A stretch of 64,000 bases of DNA from Clostridium sp. AWRP (GTDB lineage: Bacteria > Bacillota > Clostridia > Clostridiales > Clostridiaceae), in NCBI RefSeq assembly GCF_004006395.2, contig NZ_CP029758.2:4340001-4404000 (forward strand), given 5' to 3'. The position numbers were made by a program, and so were the translations under genes. Shown piece after piece: positions 39,767 through 48,809 of this stretch (position 1 is the first letter of the stretch; every line of letters begins with the position of its first letter). The notes below the pieces were generated by a model. It ran no database searches, was not told the DNA's origin, and saw only the letters and a list, made by a program, of their open reading frames with translations.

Positions 39767-39821
39767 ATAAAAAAAAACATAGAACATTGATATCCTGAAT
39801 AAATAACCTCGGAATAACAAA

Positions 39822-39862
39822 AGATGTCATATAAATTTTATCAAATTTATATGACACCTTTT
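39822..39862 (-). terminator. Terminator after glyS
   Basis: GTCATATAAATTT (39826-39838) pairs perfectly with AAATTTATATGAC (39843-39855), followed on the minus strand by a TCTTTTG stretch. It begins two bases after the glyS stop. Confidence 0.82.
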
Positions 39863-39863
39863 A

Positions 39864-41255
39864 CTAAAACTGTACTTTTTCTTGCATAAACGTCGATAAT
39901 TCTTCTATTTTTATTCTAAACTGCTCCATGGTATCCCTATCTCTTACAGTAACAGTATTGTCATCCATTGTATCAAAATCTACTGTTATACAATAAGGCG
40001 TTCCAATTTCATCTTCTCTTCTATATCTCTTACCTATACTTCCTGCATCATCATACTCCACATTAAAATCTTTTCTTAAAATATTGTATACTTCTAAAGC
40101 TTTTTCTGATAATTTTTTACTAAGAGGTAAGATAGCTGCTTTAAATGGAGCTATAGCAGGGTGAAAATGTAGTACTGTTCTCACATCTCCTCCTTCTAAT
40201 TCTTCTTCATCATATGCATCAACTAAAAATGCAAGTACAGCTCTATCAGCTCCTACAGAAGGTTCTATGCAGTATGGTATATATTTTTCCTTAGTTACCG
40301 TATCTAAATAAGTCATGTCCTTACCAGAATGCTCTTGATGCTGTTTTAAATCATAATCCGTTCTATCTGCTACACCCCAAAGTTCGCCCCATCCAAATGG
40401 AAATAAATATTCAATATCAGAAGTTGCCTTACTATAATGGGAAAGTTCTTCCTTATCATGATCTCTAAATCTTATATTTTCTTCTTTTATTCCAAGACTC
40501 AATAAGAAATTCCAGCAATACTTTTTCCAATAATCATGCCATTCTAAATCAGTTCCTGGTTTACAGAAAAATTCAAGCTCCATCTGTTCAAATTCTCTAG
40601 TTCTAAAAGTAAAGTTTCCTGGAGTTATTTCATTTCTAAAGGATTTACCTATTTGTGCTATTCCAAAAGGTATTTTTTTTCTACTTGTTCTTTGAACATT
40701 TTTAAAGTTTACAAATATACCCTGTGCAGTCTCAGGTCTCAGATATATTTCTGATTTTGAATCCTCTGTAACTCCTTGAAATGTTTTGAACATAAGATTA
40801 AATTGTCTGATATCGGTAAAATTCTTCTTTCCACAGCTAGGACAAACAATATTGTTGTCATCTATGTATTTCTTTAGCTTTTCATTGCTCCATCCATCAG
40901 CACTAGCCTTTTCTACTCCCTGTTCTGTCATATGTTCTTCTACCAATTTATCAGCTCTAAACCTAGCCTTACATTCTTTACAATCCATAAGTGGATCAGA
41001 AAAGTTTCCAACATGACCTGAAGCTACCCAAACTTCATTATTCATAAGTATGGCACAATCTATTCCTACATTATGTTCACTTTCATGAACAAACTTTTGC
41101 CACCAAACTTTCTTTACATTATTTTTTAGCTCTACTCCAACAGGCCCATAATCCCATGTATTAGCAAGGCCCCCATATATATCTGACCCAGGATATACAA
41201 ATCCTCTACTTTTAGCTAAAGCTACTACTTTATCCATAGTTTTTTCAAAAGACAT
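39864..41255 (-). CDS. glyS: Glycyl-tRNA synthetase (dimeric, eukaryote/archaeal-type)
   Basis: A 463-residue single-chain alpha2 GlyRS, not the alpha2beta2 GlyQS form. Class II motifs: motif 2 in FRNEITPGNFTFRTREFEQM (about 206-225) and motif 3 in VGADRAVLAFL (about 337-347). A zinc-binding insertion uses CKECKARF and CPSCGKKN. The anticodon-binding domain is C-terminal (about 365-463). It is preceded by a T-box leader, so its expression should rise when tRNA-Gly is uncharged. Confidence 0.95.
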   Translation of the reverse strand: MSFEKTMDKVVALAKSRGFVYPGSDIYGGLANTWDYGPVGVELKNNVKKVWWQKFVHESEHNVGIDCAILMNNEVWVASGHVGNFSDPLMDCKECKARFRADKLVEEHMTEQGVEKASADGWSNEKLKKYIDDNNIVCPSCGKKNFTDIRQFNLMFKTFQGVTEDSKSEIYLRPETAQGIFVNFKNVQRTSRKKIPFGIAQIGKSFRNEITPGNFTFRTREFEQMELEFFCKPGTDLEWHDYWKKYCWNFLLSLGIKEENIRFRDHDKEELSHYSKATSDIEYLFPFGWGELWGVADRTDYDLKQHQEHSGKDMTYLDTVTKEKYIPYCIEPSVGADRAVLAFLVDAYDEEELEGGDVRTVLHFHPAIAPFKAAILPLSKKLSEKALEVYNILRKDFNVEYDDAGSIGKRYRREDEIGTPYCITVDFDTMDDNTVTVRDRDTMEQFRIKIEELSTFMQEKVQF

Positions 41256-41299
41256 TATTTTTTCCCCTTTCTATTTTAATTCATTACTTATTATTAAAC

Positions 41300-41525
41300 A
41301 TTAAATCGGGATTTTAAAATATAAAAAAAGAACCTGCCACATAAGGGACGAATTTTATTTCCGCGGTTCCACCCTTTTTAGCACAAGCTCATCTTTAAAT
41401 ACATAGTTAGCTCAAAAGTTCCTTCATAAATGAAATCTCAGTTGTTTACACCATCCACAACTTCTCTGTAGAGATTTACATTAATACTATTCTTTATCAC
41501 AGCATATATTAATTTTTTCTATATA
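41300..41525 (-). ncRNA. T-box leader of glyS
   Basis: On the minus strand the T-box sequence GGGTGGAACCGCGG (about 41361-41374) is followed by a terminator helix (GAACC...GGTTC) with TTTTTTT ending near 41323. Stem I pairs AAATCTC with GAGATTT. A GGA glycine triplet in GAAGGAAC (about 41419-41426) is the likely specifier, consistent with the downstream GlyRS. The specifier call is inference. Confidence 0.88.
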
Positions 41526-41531
41526 ATTTTC

Positions 41532-41559
41532 ATTTTATCCTATTATCTTTAAATGTAAA
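41532..41559 (-). promoter_or_regulatory. Possible promoter of the glyS T-box transcript
   Basis: TTTACA (41554-41559) and TAAAAT (41532-41537) on the minus strand with 16-bp spacing, at the right distance before the first T-box stem. Confidence 0.45.
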
Positions 41560-41591
41560 TAATAAGTCTTTAACTATTACAAAAAATGAAA

Positions 41592-41666
41592 TGGCTCCGT
41601 GGAGAGGGCTCGAACCTCCAACCCTTCGGTTAACAGCCGAATGCTCAACCATTGAGCTACCACGGA
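41592..41666 (-). tRNA. tRNA-Asn (GTT), copy 2
   Basis: A 75-nt tRNA identical to 32098-32172, anticodon GTT, with encoded CCA. This copy has its own promoter and lies between the lysS terminator and the glyS leader. Confidence 0.95.
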
Positions 41667-41682
41667 ATAACTTACATATAAT

Positions 41683-41710
41683 ATTATATCATGGTATTTT
41701 GAAAATGCAA
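41683..41710 (-). promoter_or_regulatory. Promoter of tRNA-Asn copy 2
   Basis: TTGCAT (41705-41710) and TATAAT (41683-41688) on the minus strand with 16-bp spacing, 17 bp before the tRNA. Confidence 0.65.
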
Positions 41711-41737
41711 CATTTTTTTATTTTTTATGTAAAAACA

Positions 41738-41784
41738 TTTTGAAGGCCTATGGATTTTAACTGGAATTTCCTTAGGTCTTCAAA
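41738..41784 (-). terminator. Terminator after lysS
   Basis: TTGAAGGCCTATGG (41740-41753) pairs, with a few mismatches, with CCTTAGGTCTTCAA (41770-41783); the minus strand continues into AATGTTTTTA. It ends the operon that runs through dusB, greA and lysS. Confidence 0.78.
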
Positions 41785-41796
41785 CAAGTTATATAC

Positions 41797-43308
41797 TTAC
41801 TGCTGTTGATTTGGCTTCATTGTAGGAAATAATATAACATCCCTTATTGAAGGAGAATTTGTGAGAAACATTACAAGTCTATCTACTCCTATTCCCAAAC
41901 CTCCAGTTGGAGGCATGCCTATCTCAAGTGCATTTAAGAAATCTTCATCCATCATATATGCCTCATCATCACCTAATTCTCTTTCTTTCAGCTGCTGCAT
42001 AAATCTTTCTCTCTGCACTATAGGATCATTTAGTTCTGAATATGCATTACATATTTCTCTCCCAAATATAAATCCTTCGAATCTTTCTGTAAACTTAGGA
42101 TTTCCTCTCTTCTTTTTAGTAAGAGGTGATATCTCTACAGGATAATCCATTACAAAAGTAGGTTGAATGAATTGCTCTTCGCAAAATTCTTCAAACATAG
42201 CATCCAATATATCGCCTTTTGAACAATCCTTCAATTCCTTCTTTAATTCAATATGTTTCTCTTTAGCAATTTCTCTAGCTTCCTCATCGTCTTTCACTTC
42301 ATCAAAATCCACATTTGCAAATTTTTTAACTGCCTCTACCATAGTAATTCTATTCCATGGTGGCTTAAAGTCTATTTCTGTATCTTCATAAACTACCTTT
42401 GTAGTACCAAGGACTTTCTCACATACATAAGCTATCATATTCTCAGTAATTTCCATCATATCGTTATAATCTGCAAAAGCTTCATATAATTCAATCGATG
42501 TATATTCTGGATTATGCCTTATATCCATACCTTCATTTCTAAAACATTTACCTATTTCATATACCTTTTCAAATCCACCAACTATAAGTCTTTTAAGATA
42601 CAGTTCTGTAGCAATTCTCAAATACATATCTATATCAAGTGCATTATGATGAGTTGTAAAAGGTTTTGCTGCAGCTCCTCCAGCTATTGACGAAAGTATT
42701 GGAGTCTCCACTTCTATGTAGTCCTTGTTATCTAGGAATTCTCTTATTGACTTTATTATGGCAGTTCTCTTCAAGAAAGTATCTCTAACATCACTATTTA
42801 TTATTAAATCCACATATCTCTGCCTATATCTCAAATCTGGATCTTTTAATCCATGCCATTTTTCTGGAAGCGGTTTGAGAGATTTAGCTACCAGCTCAAA
42901 ATCTGTAATATGAATTGATATTTCTTCTGTCTTTGTTTTAAACACTCTACCAGTTACAGATAAAATATCACCAATATCATAGGATTTGTACTCTTTTAAT
43001 TTCTCTTCACCTACATCGTTTATCCTTATATATAACTGTATCTTTCCATATCTATCATATAAATCGGAAAATCCAGCTTTTCCATGAACTCTTTTCGAAA
43101 TAAGCCTTCCTGCTACAGTTACATCTTTACCTTCTAAAGTATCGTAGTTGTCCTTTACTTCTTTTGAAGTATGTGTCCTTTCTACTTTATATACGTCAAA
43201 AGGATCTTTTCCTGCTTCTTTAAGGTCTTCAAATTTTTGCAGTCTCTCCCTAATGAGCTCATTAGACTTTTCTTCTAGTGCATGTAATTTCTTTTCGTCT
43301 TTTGACAT
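41797..43308 (-). CDS. lysS: Lysyl-tRNA synthetase (class II)
   Basis: A 503-residue class II LysRS with an N-terminal OB-fold (DVTVAGRLISKRVHGKAGF, about 64-82) and catalytic core: motif 2 in KCFRNEGMDIRHNPEYTSIE (about 259-278) and motif 3 in GLGIGVDRLVMFL (about 475-487). I chose the ATG at 43306-43308, eight bases after GGAGGG. It is 13 bp downstream of greA and is the last gene of its operon. Confidence 0.96.
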   Translation of the reverse strand: MSKDEKKLHALEEKSNELIRERLQKFEDLKEAGKDPFDVYKVERTHTSKEVKDNYDTLEGKDVTVAGRLISKRVHGKAGFSDLYDRYGKIQLYIRINDVGEEKLKEYKSYDIGDILSVTGRVFKTKTEEISIHITDFELVAKSLKPLPEKWHGLKDPDLRYRQRYVDLIINSDVRDTFLKRTAIIKSIREFLDNKDYIEVETPILSSIAGGAAAKPFTTHHNALDIDMYLRIATELYLKRLIVGGFEKVYEIGKCFRNEGMDIRHNPEYTSIELYEAFADYNDMMEITENMIAYVCEKVLGTTKVVYEDTEIDFKPPWNRITMVEAVKKFANVDFDEVKDDEEAREIAKEKHIELKKELKDCSKGDILDAMFEEFCEEQFIQPTFVMDYPVEISPLTKKKRGNPKFTERFEGFIFGREICNAYSELNDPIVQRERFMQQLKERELGDDEAYMMDEDFLNALEIGMPPTGGLGIGVDRLVMFLTNSPSIRDVILFPTMKPNQQQ

Positions 43309-43324
43309 CAATGTTACCCTCCAA

Positions 43325-43804
43325 TTATCTTCTTATACTAAGTATCTCGTACTTACTAACTCCATCTGGAATCTGTACTTCAACTACATCCCCAGCTTTT
43401 TTACCTACAAGTCCTTTACCTACTGGAGATTCATTGGATATTTTATTGTTAATTGGATCAGCTTCTGCAGACCCTACAATCAAATATTCTACTTCCTCAT
43501 TAAAATCATAATCCCTAACCTTTACAATAGATCCTATACCTACTACTCCTGGCGGAATTTCTTCTTCATCTACTATAGTAGCATTTTTTAGCATATTTTC
43601 AAGTTGTACTATTCTTCCTTCTACAAATGCTTGTTCATTTTTAGCACTATCATACTCTGAATTTTCGCTTAAATCTCCAAAAGAAAGTGCTACTTTAATT
43701 TTTTCCATAATTTCTCTTCTTTTAACTGTTTTTAAATATTCTAATTCATCCTCAAGTTTTGTTATACCTTCATAGGTCATTACATATTTTTTTGATCCAC
43801 TCAT
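43325..43804 (-). CDS. greA: Transcription elongation factor GreA
   Basis: A 159-residue Gre factor. The N-terminal coiled coil (about 8-75) carries the tip residues in LSFGDLSENSEYDSAKNEQ that stimulate transcript cleavage by RNA polymerase. The C-terminal FKBP-like domain (about 80-159) includes GSAEADPINNKISNESPVGK. The ATG follows AAGGGG. It is clustered with dusB and lysS, the usual clostridial grouping. Confidence 0.95.
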   Translation of the reverse strand: MSGSKKYVMTYEGITKLEDELEYLKTVKRREIMEKIKVALSFGDLSENSEYDSAKNEQAFVEGRIVQLENMLKNATIVDEEEIPPGVVGIGSIVKVRDYDFNEEVEYLIVGSAEADPINNKISNESPVGKGLVGKKAGDVVEVQIPDGVSKYEILSIRR

Positions 43805-43973
43805 TTAACTATCCCCTTTTAACAATTTATCTAAAATTCTTATAGATAACCCTATTAACCACCAATGTGCTCATTTTTACTCATACTAATTATTATTTAA
43901 GTAATTATAAAACAGCCCCATTATAATGTCAACATTTTGAAAATTGAATTTTTATACTACAATTTCCCTTAGA

Positions 43974-44795
43974 TTATAAAACTATCATATCCTCATTAAA
44001 TTTTATTTTATCAAGAAATATGCCATTATAGGATAAAGATTTTTCCACATTTTTTTCATTCATTTGACAAAGTATAGACCCTAAAAGTTCAAAAGATACT
44101 CCATTGTACTCACAATTCCATGGAACTTTATAGCTAACATCGTTTACTATTGTGCCTCTATTGCTGGGCATATAACTATTATCTATATACCATACATATG
44201 CATCATTCTTTACAGTGACATTTTTAGAACTTATTACAAAATCTGCACTTTCGAAAGAAAACTTCATATCAGATGTAATTATAGGAGTTATTCCATAATT
44301 AGCAATAATATATTGTCCAATACCACTAGCTTTCATAATATCTTTAGAAAGTAATATTATATCTTTAGCCTCTCTAGCTAAATAACATATAGTATCAAAT
44401 AAAATTCTATCCGAAGCATCATAAACAACTATACAACTATGTCTTATACTCTTTTTTTTGATCCTAAGTATAACTTTTAAACTCTTTATAATACTAAAAG
44501 CCATTAGCTCTCTTTGAAATTTATTGTATAAATTATAATCTAAATATCTATATACTTTAGGAGCTAGCTCCATATCTCCTATCCCCGATATCTTTTTTGC
44601 TCTTAGGATGTTATTATTATAAGACTCTATATTAATATTTGGCGGAAATTTAACATTTTTTATTTCTAGCTTTAATTCTTTTATAAAGATTTTTTCCTTC
44701 AATTTTAACCTAAATCTATCTTTAATTTTTCCCCAAAAACTGCTGTCATTATAGAATTCATTTTTTTGCGATGTAGTATACAAAATGGATTTCAC
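43974..44795 (-). CDS. Uncharacterised clostridial protein with Rossmann-like middle
   Basis: A 273-residue protein starting at GTG (44793-44795) behind GGAAGAAAAG. There is no signal or membrane segment. The N-terminal third is basic. Residues about 118-190 alternate strand and helix (SCIVVYDASDRILFDTICYL, then DIILLSKD, then ITPIITSD, then ADFVISSKN), resembling a dinucleotide-binding or dehydrogenase-like fold, but the glycine-rich loop is not canonical. It lies between dusB and greA in the operon. I do not recognise a named family. Confidence 0.75.
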   Translation of the reverse strand: MKSILYTTSQKNEFYNDSSFWGKIKDRFRLKLKEKIFIKELKLEIKNVKFPPNINIESYNNNILRAKKISGIGDMELAPKVYRYLDYNLYNKFQRELMAFSIIKSLKVILRIKKKSIRHSCIVVYDASDRILFDTICYLAREAKDIILLSKDIMKASGIGQYIIANYGITPIITSDMKFSFESADFVISSKNVTVKNDAYVWYIDNSYMPSNRGTIVNDVSYKVPWNCEYNGVSFELLGSILCQMNEKNVEKSLSYNGIFLDKIKFNEDMIVL

Positions 44796-44853
44796 ACTTT
44801 TCTTCCTATTACATTGCTTACAGTAATATCCTATTCTCCTATTCTATTAAAAA

Positions 44854-45816
44854 TTACAACAAAGATTTATATTCATTTAAAATTTTGAATACATTTTCAC
44901 TCTTTTTTTCATAATTTATTTTATCTTTTATCTCTTTACTATTTTTTAGTCCTTTTATATACCACGCTATGTGCTTTCTCATTTCTCTTACAGCTTTATC
45001 CTCACCATTGTAATATATTGCCCTTCTGTAGTGTTCCATACACAAATTTATTTTTTCTGAAGGACCTGGGAATATAACAGGTTGATGATTTCTAATTTCA
45101 TATATCTGTTTAAATATCCACGGATTTCCCATAGAACCTCTTCCAATCATTATCCCATCACATCCTGTATTATTAAACAATCTTACTGCATCTTCTGCTG
45201 TAAATACATCTCCATTTCCGATTACGGGAATGTTCACTTTTTTCTTTACTTGACTTATTATATCCCAATTTGCACTGCCATTATACATCTGTGTACTAGT
45301 TCTACCATGAACGGTCACAGCATCAGCTCCTGATTGCTCCATAATTTGGGCAAAATCCACTACATTTATATTATCAAAGTCAAATCCTATTCTCATTTTT
45401 ACAGTAACTGGTTTTAAAGAAGCTTTTTTCACTTCTTTTACTATTTGAGAAGCAAGATGAGGATTTTTCATAAGTGCAGATCCTTCTCCATTTTTTACTA
45501 TTTTAGGAGCAGGGCACCCCATATTTATATCTATAATGGCAATATCTTCATTACAATTAAAAAGGTCACAAACTTTAGCCATTATAAGTGGATCACTTCC
45601 AAATATTTGAACACCTAAAGGCTTTTCTATAGAAGACACCTTAAGCATCTGCTTAGTTCTATCACTGTCATAAAAAAGAGCTTTGGCACTTATCATTTCT
45701 GTATAGGTAAATCCGCACTTCATCTCTATGCACAATTCTCTAAAAGCCCTATCTGTAACTCCAGCCATAGGAGCCAAAACCACATTGTCTTTCAATTCAA
45801 AATTTCCTATTTTCAT
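44854..45816 (-). CDS. dusB: tRNA dihydrouridine synthase
   Basis: A 320-residue flavoprotein that reduces uridines in the tRNA D-loop. The TIM barrel starts with NVVLAPMAGVTDRAFRELC (about 10-28); the catalytic Cys lies in INMGCPAPKIVKNGEGSALM (about 97-116); FMN phosphate binding is at IPVIGNGDVF and GIMIGRGSMGNPWIF. The C-terminal helical domain is full length. It is eight bases after coaX and co-transcribed. Confidence 0.93.
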   Translation of the reverse strand: MKIGNFELKDNVVLAPMAGVTDRAFRELCIEMKCGFTYTEMISAKALFYDSDRTKQMLKVSSIEKPLGVQIFGSDPLIMAKVCDLFNCNEDIAIIDINMGCPAPKIVKNGEGSALMKNPHLASQIVKEVKKASLKPVTVKMRIGFDFDNINVVDFAQIMEQSGADAVTVHGRTSTQMYNGSANWDIISQVKKKVNIPVIGNGDVFTAEDAVRLFNNTGCDGIMIGRGSMGNPWIFKQIYEIRNHQPVIFPGPSEKINLCMEHYRRAIYYNGEDKAVREMRKHIAWYIKGLKNSKEIKDKINYEKKSENVFKILNEYKSLL

Positions 45817-45824
45817 TAAAGCAC

Positions 45825-46604
45825 CTACTCTTTATTTTTGTCATAGATTATCTTAAGTCCTGTTAATGTCAATATAGAATCTATTGTATCTATAGACTTT
45901 GACTCCTCATTTATCAGTTTAGCGAGGCCCCCCGTAGCTATTACAAAAGGTTCATCTTCTCCTAAATCCATCATTTCTTTTTTCATTTTTCCAACTATAT
46001 AATCCACCTGGCCAATATAACCATACACTATGCCGGATTGCATACTAGCAACTGTATTTTTACATATTACTTTTTGAGGCTTGGTTATTTCCACTCTTGG
46101 AAGCTTAGCTGCCTTTTCAACTAAAGCATCTGCAGATATTTTTATTCCAGGGCATATTACTCCGCCTAAATAATCCCCCTTTGCAGTAACTGCACAAAAT
46201 GTAGTAGCTGTACCAAAATCTATTATAATTAGAGATCTTTTGTACATTTCATGAGCTGCTACAGCGTTTACTATTCTATCTGCCCCTACTTCTCTTGGGT
46301 TATCATACTTCACATTTATTCCAGTTTTTACTCCAGGTCCAACTATAATTGGAACTATCCCAAAATATATCATTATCATATGTTCTAACGAGTACATTAT
46401 ATTTGGAACTACAGAGGATATAATAACTCCTTTTATATCTGAAGGATCCAATTTTTCGTGTAAGAAAAGTTCCATTACTTGAATCCCATATTCATCTGCT
46501 GTCCTTTTAGAATCTGTAGACAATCTACATACTGAAATAAGTTTACTTCCATCATATACTCCTAGAACAATGTTAGTATTTCCTGCATCTAGAACTAGAA
46601 TCAT
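45825..46604 (-). CDS. coaX: Type III pantothenate kinase
   Basis: A 259-residue ASKHA-fold kinase for the first step of CoA synthesis. It starts with the phosphate-binding MILVLDAGNTNIVLGVYDG; GVKTGINVKYDNPREVGADR (about 96-115) is the substrate-binding family motif, and LIIIDFGTATTFCAVTAKG (about 125-143) is the second phosphate loop. It has GGTGGTG upstream of the ATG. It forms an operon with dusB. Confidence 0.94.
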   Translation of the reverse strand: MILVLDAGNTNIVLGVYDGSKLISVCRLSTDSKRTADEYGIQVMELFLHEKLDPSDIKGVIISSVVPNIMYSLEHMIMIYFGIVPIIVGPGVKTGINVKYDNPREVGADRIVNAVAAHEMYKRSLIIIDFGTATTFCAVTAKGDYLGGVICPGIKISADALVEKAAKLPRVEITKPQKVICKNTVASMQSGIVYGYIGQVDYIVGKMKKEMMDLGEDEPFVIATGGLAKLINEESKSIDTIDSILTLTGLKIIYDKNKE

Positions 46605-46666
46605 TAAACAACACCACCCTTCTAAATTGAAATAATAATGATTACTTACATGATATACACAATTAA

Positions 46667-46688
46667 GGAGCAGCTTTGTAGCTGCCCC
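46667..46688 (-). other. GC-rich hairpin upstream of coaX
   Basis: GGAGCAGCT and AGCTGCCCC form a 9-bp stem with one mismatch around TTGT. It is not followed by a T run on either strand, so it is recorded as a leader or RNA-processing hairpin. Together with the ftsH terminator and a decayed repeat it fills the 314-bp gap between ftsH and coaX. Confidence 0.45.
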
Positions 46689-46779
46689 TAAAAATCATCA
46701 ACTTAAGTCAAAATAATAATTTAATTGTATCAATAAAATTTTATTTGTCAAGATTAAATTGCTATCATCCATTTTAAAG

Positions 46780-46867
46780 AGAATCATATACTCCAAAGTT
46801 CCTACAACTTTGTGATAATCACTTTCATAATATACATAGGAGCATTGGCACAAGTAGTTGTAAAATA
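46780..46867. repeat. Inverted-repeat element, decayed copy 3 of 3
   Basis: The right-hand 80-90 bp align with 23777-23902: conserved blocks TGATAATCACTTTC, AGGAGCATT and CAAGTAGT correspond to ATGACAATCGCTTTC, GGGAGTATT and CAGGTAGT. The left end is not clear. Orientation matches the other copies. Confidence 0.55.
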
Positions 46868-46868
46868 G

Positions 46869-46900
46869 GAAAAGTCCCTGTATGCTATCACAAGGACTCT
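46869..46900 (-). terminator. Terminator after ftsH
   Basis: AGTCC-TGT (46873-46881) pairs with ACA-GGACT (46890-46898), followed on the minus strand by TTTTCC. It lies about 20 bp after the ftsH stop. Confidence 0.7.
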
Positions 46901-46918
46901 CTACTTAAACATATTCAA

Positions 46919-48727
46919 TTAAGCCTGAGCAAATATTTCTTCGAATTCATTTGCTTCAAGTTTTTCCTTTTCTAAAAGTTGTTTTGCTACTGCATGAAGC
47001 TTATTTAAATTATCTGAAAGAAGCTTTTCTGCTTTATCATAACTTTCATCTATTAATTTTCTTATTTCCTTATCTATCTCAAAAGCTACTTCTTCACTAA
47101 AATTTCTACCTTTGCCTAAATCTCTACCTAAGAATACCTCATCATGTCCTGATCCAAATGCAACAGGCCCTAAATCACTCATACCATAATCCATTACCAT
47201 TTTTTTAGCTATAGTTGTAGCTCTTTCAATATCATTTTTAGCTCCAGTACTTATATCACCTATAATCAATTTTTCTGCTACTCTTCCTCCTAGAAGACCC
47301 ACAATTTCATCTTCTAGCTTTGACTTTGACATATAAGAACTGTCCTTCTCAGGAAGGTGCATAGTATATCCTCCTGCCATTCCTCTAGGTATTATACTTA
47401 TCTGATGAACAGGATCCGAATTAGGTAAAAGTTTCATAACAACAGCGTGACCTGCCTCATGATATGCTGTAAGCTTCCTATCTTCCTCGTCAATTACCCT
47501 GCTCTTTTTTTCAGGTCCTGCTATTACTCTAGTCACTGCTTCTTCTAACTCATCCATACCAATTAGTGTTTTACTTTTTCTAACTGCTAAAAGCGCAGAT
47601 TCATTCATAAGATTTTCCAGATCTGCACCTGTAAATCCAGGTGTCCTTTTAGCTAATACATCTAACTTAACTTCATCTGATAAATGCTTATTTTTAGAAT
47701 GGACTTTAAGTATTTCTTCTCTTCCCTTAACATCAGGTGCACCTACAAGTATTTGCCTATCAAATCTTCCAGGTCTTAAAAGTGCAGGATCTAATATATC
47801 AGGTCTATTTGTAGCAGCTATCATGATTATTCCCTCATTGACTCCAAATCCATCCATTTCAACTAAGAGTTGATTCAAAGTCTGTTCTCTTTCATCATGT
47901 CCTCCGCCAAGTCCAGCGCCTCTTTGTCTTCCAACAGCATCTATTTCATCTATAAAAACTATACAAGGTGAATTTTTTTTGGCTTGATCAAATAAGTCCC
48001 TAACTCTAGAAGCTCCTACACCAACAAACATTTCCACAAAATCTGAACCAGATATACTAAAAAATGGTACTCCAGCTTCACCAGATATAGCCTTAGCAAG
48101 AAGAGTTTTTCCTGTTCCTGGAGGTCCTACAAGTAAAACCCCTTTAGGTATCCTAGCTCCCATTTCTATATATCTTTTAGGTTGTTTTAAAAAGTCTACT
48201 ATCTCTGCTAATTCTGCTTTTTCCTCTTCTGCTCCTGCAACATCTGCAAAAGTAACTTTCTTCTTATTATTGTCTGGCGTGGCCATTTTAGCTCTGCTCT
48301 TTCCAAAATTCATCACATTACGATTTCCACCGCCACCTTGCGATTGCTGCATAAACATAAACCAAAATGCTACAAGCATAAGTATTAAAAGAACAGTCGG
48401 TAAATATTGTACCCACATAGGTATTGTTGCAGGTTTAGCATACATTTCTTGAACTTCACCATCTTTAGGATGCTGACCTATAAATTGAAATAATCTTTCA
48501 GATGGGACTACAGTCTCATATGCTGTTCCATTTTTTAAACTACCTTGAACTGTCATTTTATCTTCTCTAAGCTGAAAACTTTTTACATCATTACTTAACC
48601 AGTACTTCTGAAAATCATTGAAACTAATGGATGTTGAACTTTCATTAGTTCTTACCAGCAACAATGCTGCAACTATCACTAATATAAAAACTACTGCCCA
48701 GGCCGTTGCACTTGAAAATTTTTTCAT
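46919..48727 (-). CDS. ftsH: ATP-dependent zinc metalloprotease FtsH
   Basis: A 602-residue membrane AAA protease. There are two transmembrane segments (about 8-26 and 105-125) with an extracytoplasmic domain between. Walker A is GPPGTGKT (201-208), Walker B lies in IVFIDEIDAVGRQRG, and the zinc-binding HEAGH lies in TAYHEAGHAVVMK (about 421-433). It degrades misfolded membrane and regulatory proteins. It follows hpt by 82 bp, the usual tilS-hpt-ftsH order. Confidence 0.96.
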   Translation of the reverse strand: MKKFSSATAWAVVFILVIVAALLLVRTNESSTSISFNDFQKYWLSNDVKSFQLREDKMTVQGSLKNGTAYETVVPSERLFQFIGQHPKDGEVQEMYAKPATIPMWVQYLPTVLLILMLVAFWFMFMQQSQGGGGNRNVMNFGKSRAKMATPDNNKKKVTFADVAGAEEEKAELAEIVDFLKQPKRYIEMGARIPKGVLLVGPPGTGKTLLAKAISGEAGVPFFSISGSDFVEMFVGVGASRVRDLFDQAKKNSPCIVFIDEIDAVGRQRGAGLGGGHDEREQTLNQLLVEMDGFGVNEGIIMIAATNRPDILDPALLRPGRFDRQILVGAPDVKGREEILKVHSKNKHLSDEVKLDVLAKRTPGFTGADLENLMNESALLAVRKSKTLIGMDELEEAVTRVIAGPEKKSRVIDEEDRKLTAYHEAGHAVVMKLLPNSDPVHQISIIPRGMAGGYTMHLPEKDSSYMSKSKLEDEIVGLLGGRVAEKLIIGDISTGAKNDIERATTIAKKMVMDYGMSDLGPVAFGSGHDEVFLGRDLGKGRNFSEEVAFEIDKEIRKLIDESYDKAEKLLSDNLNKLHAVAKQLLEKEKLEANEFEEIFAQA

Positions 48728-48809
48728 TAAAGGCCCCCCTCTCTTTCTAGTTTTATAATGTAAAATTGTATCATAATTAAAATTCCTTTACAATAAAATT
48801 TGTTACTAA

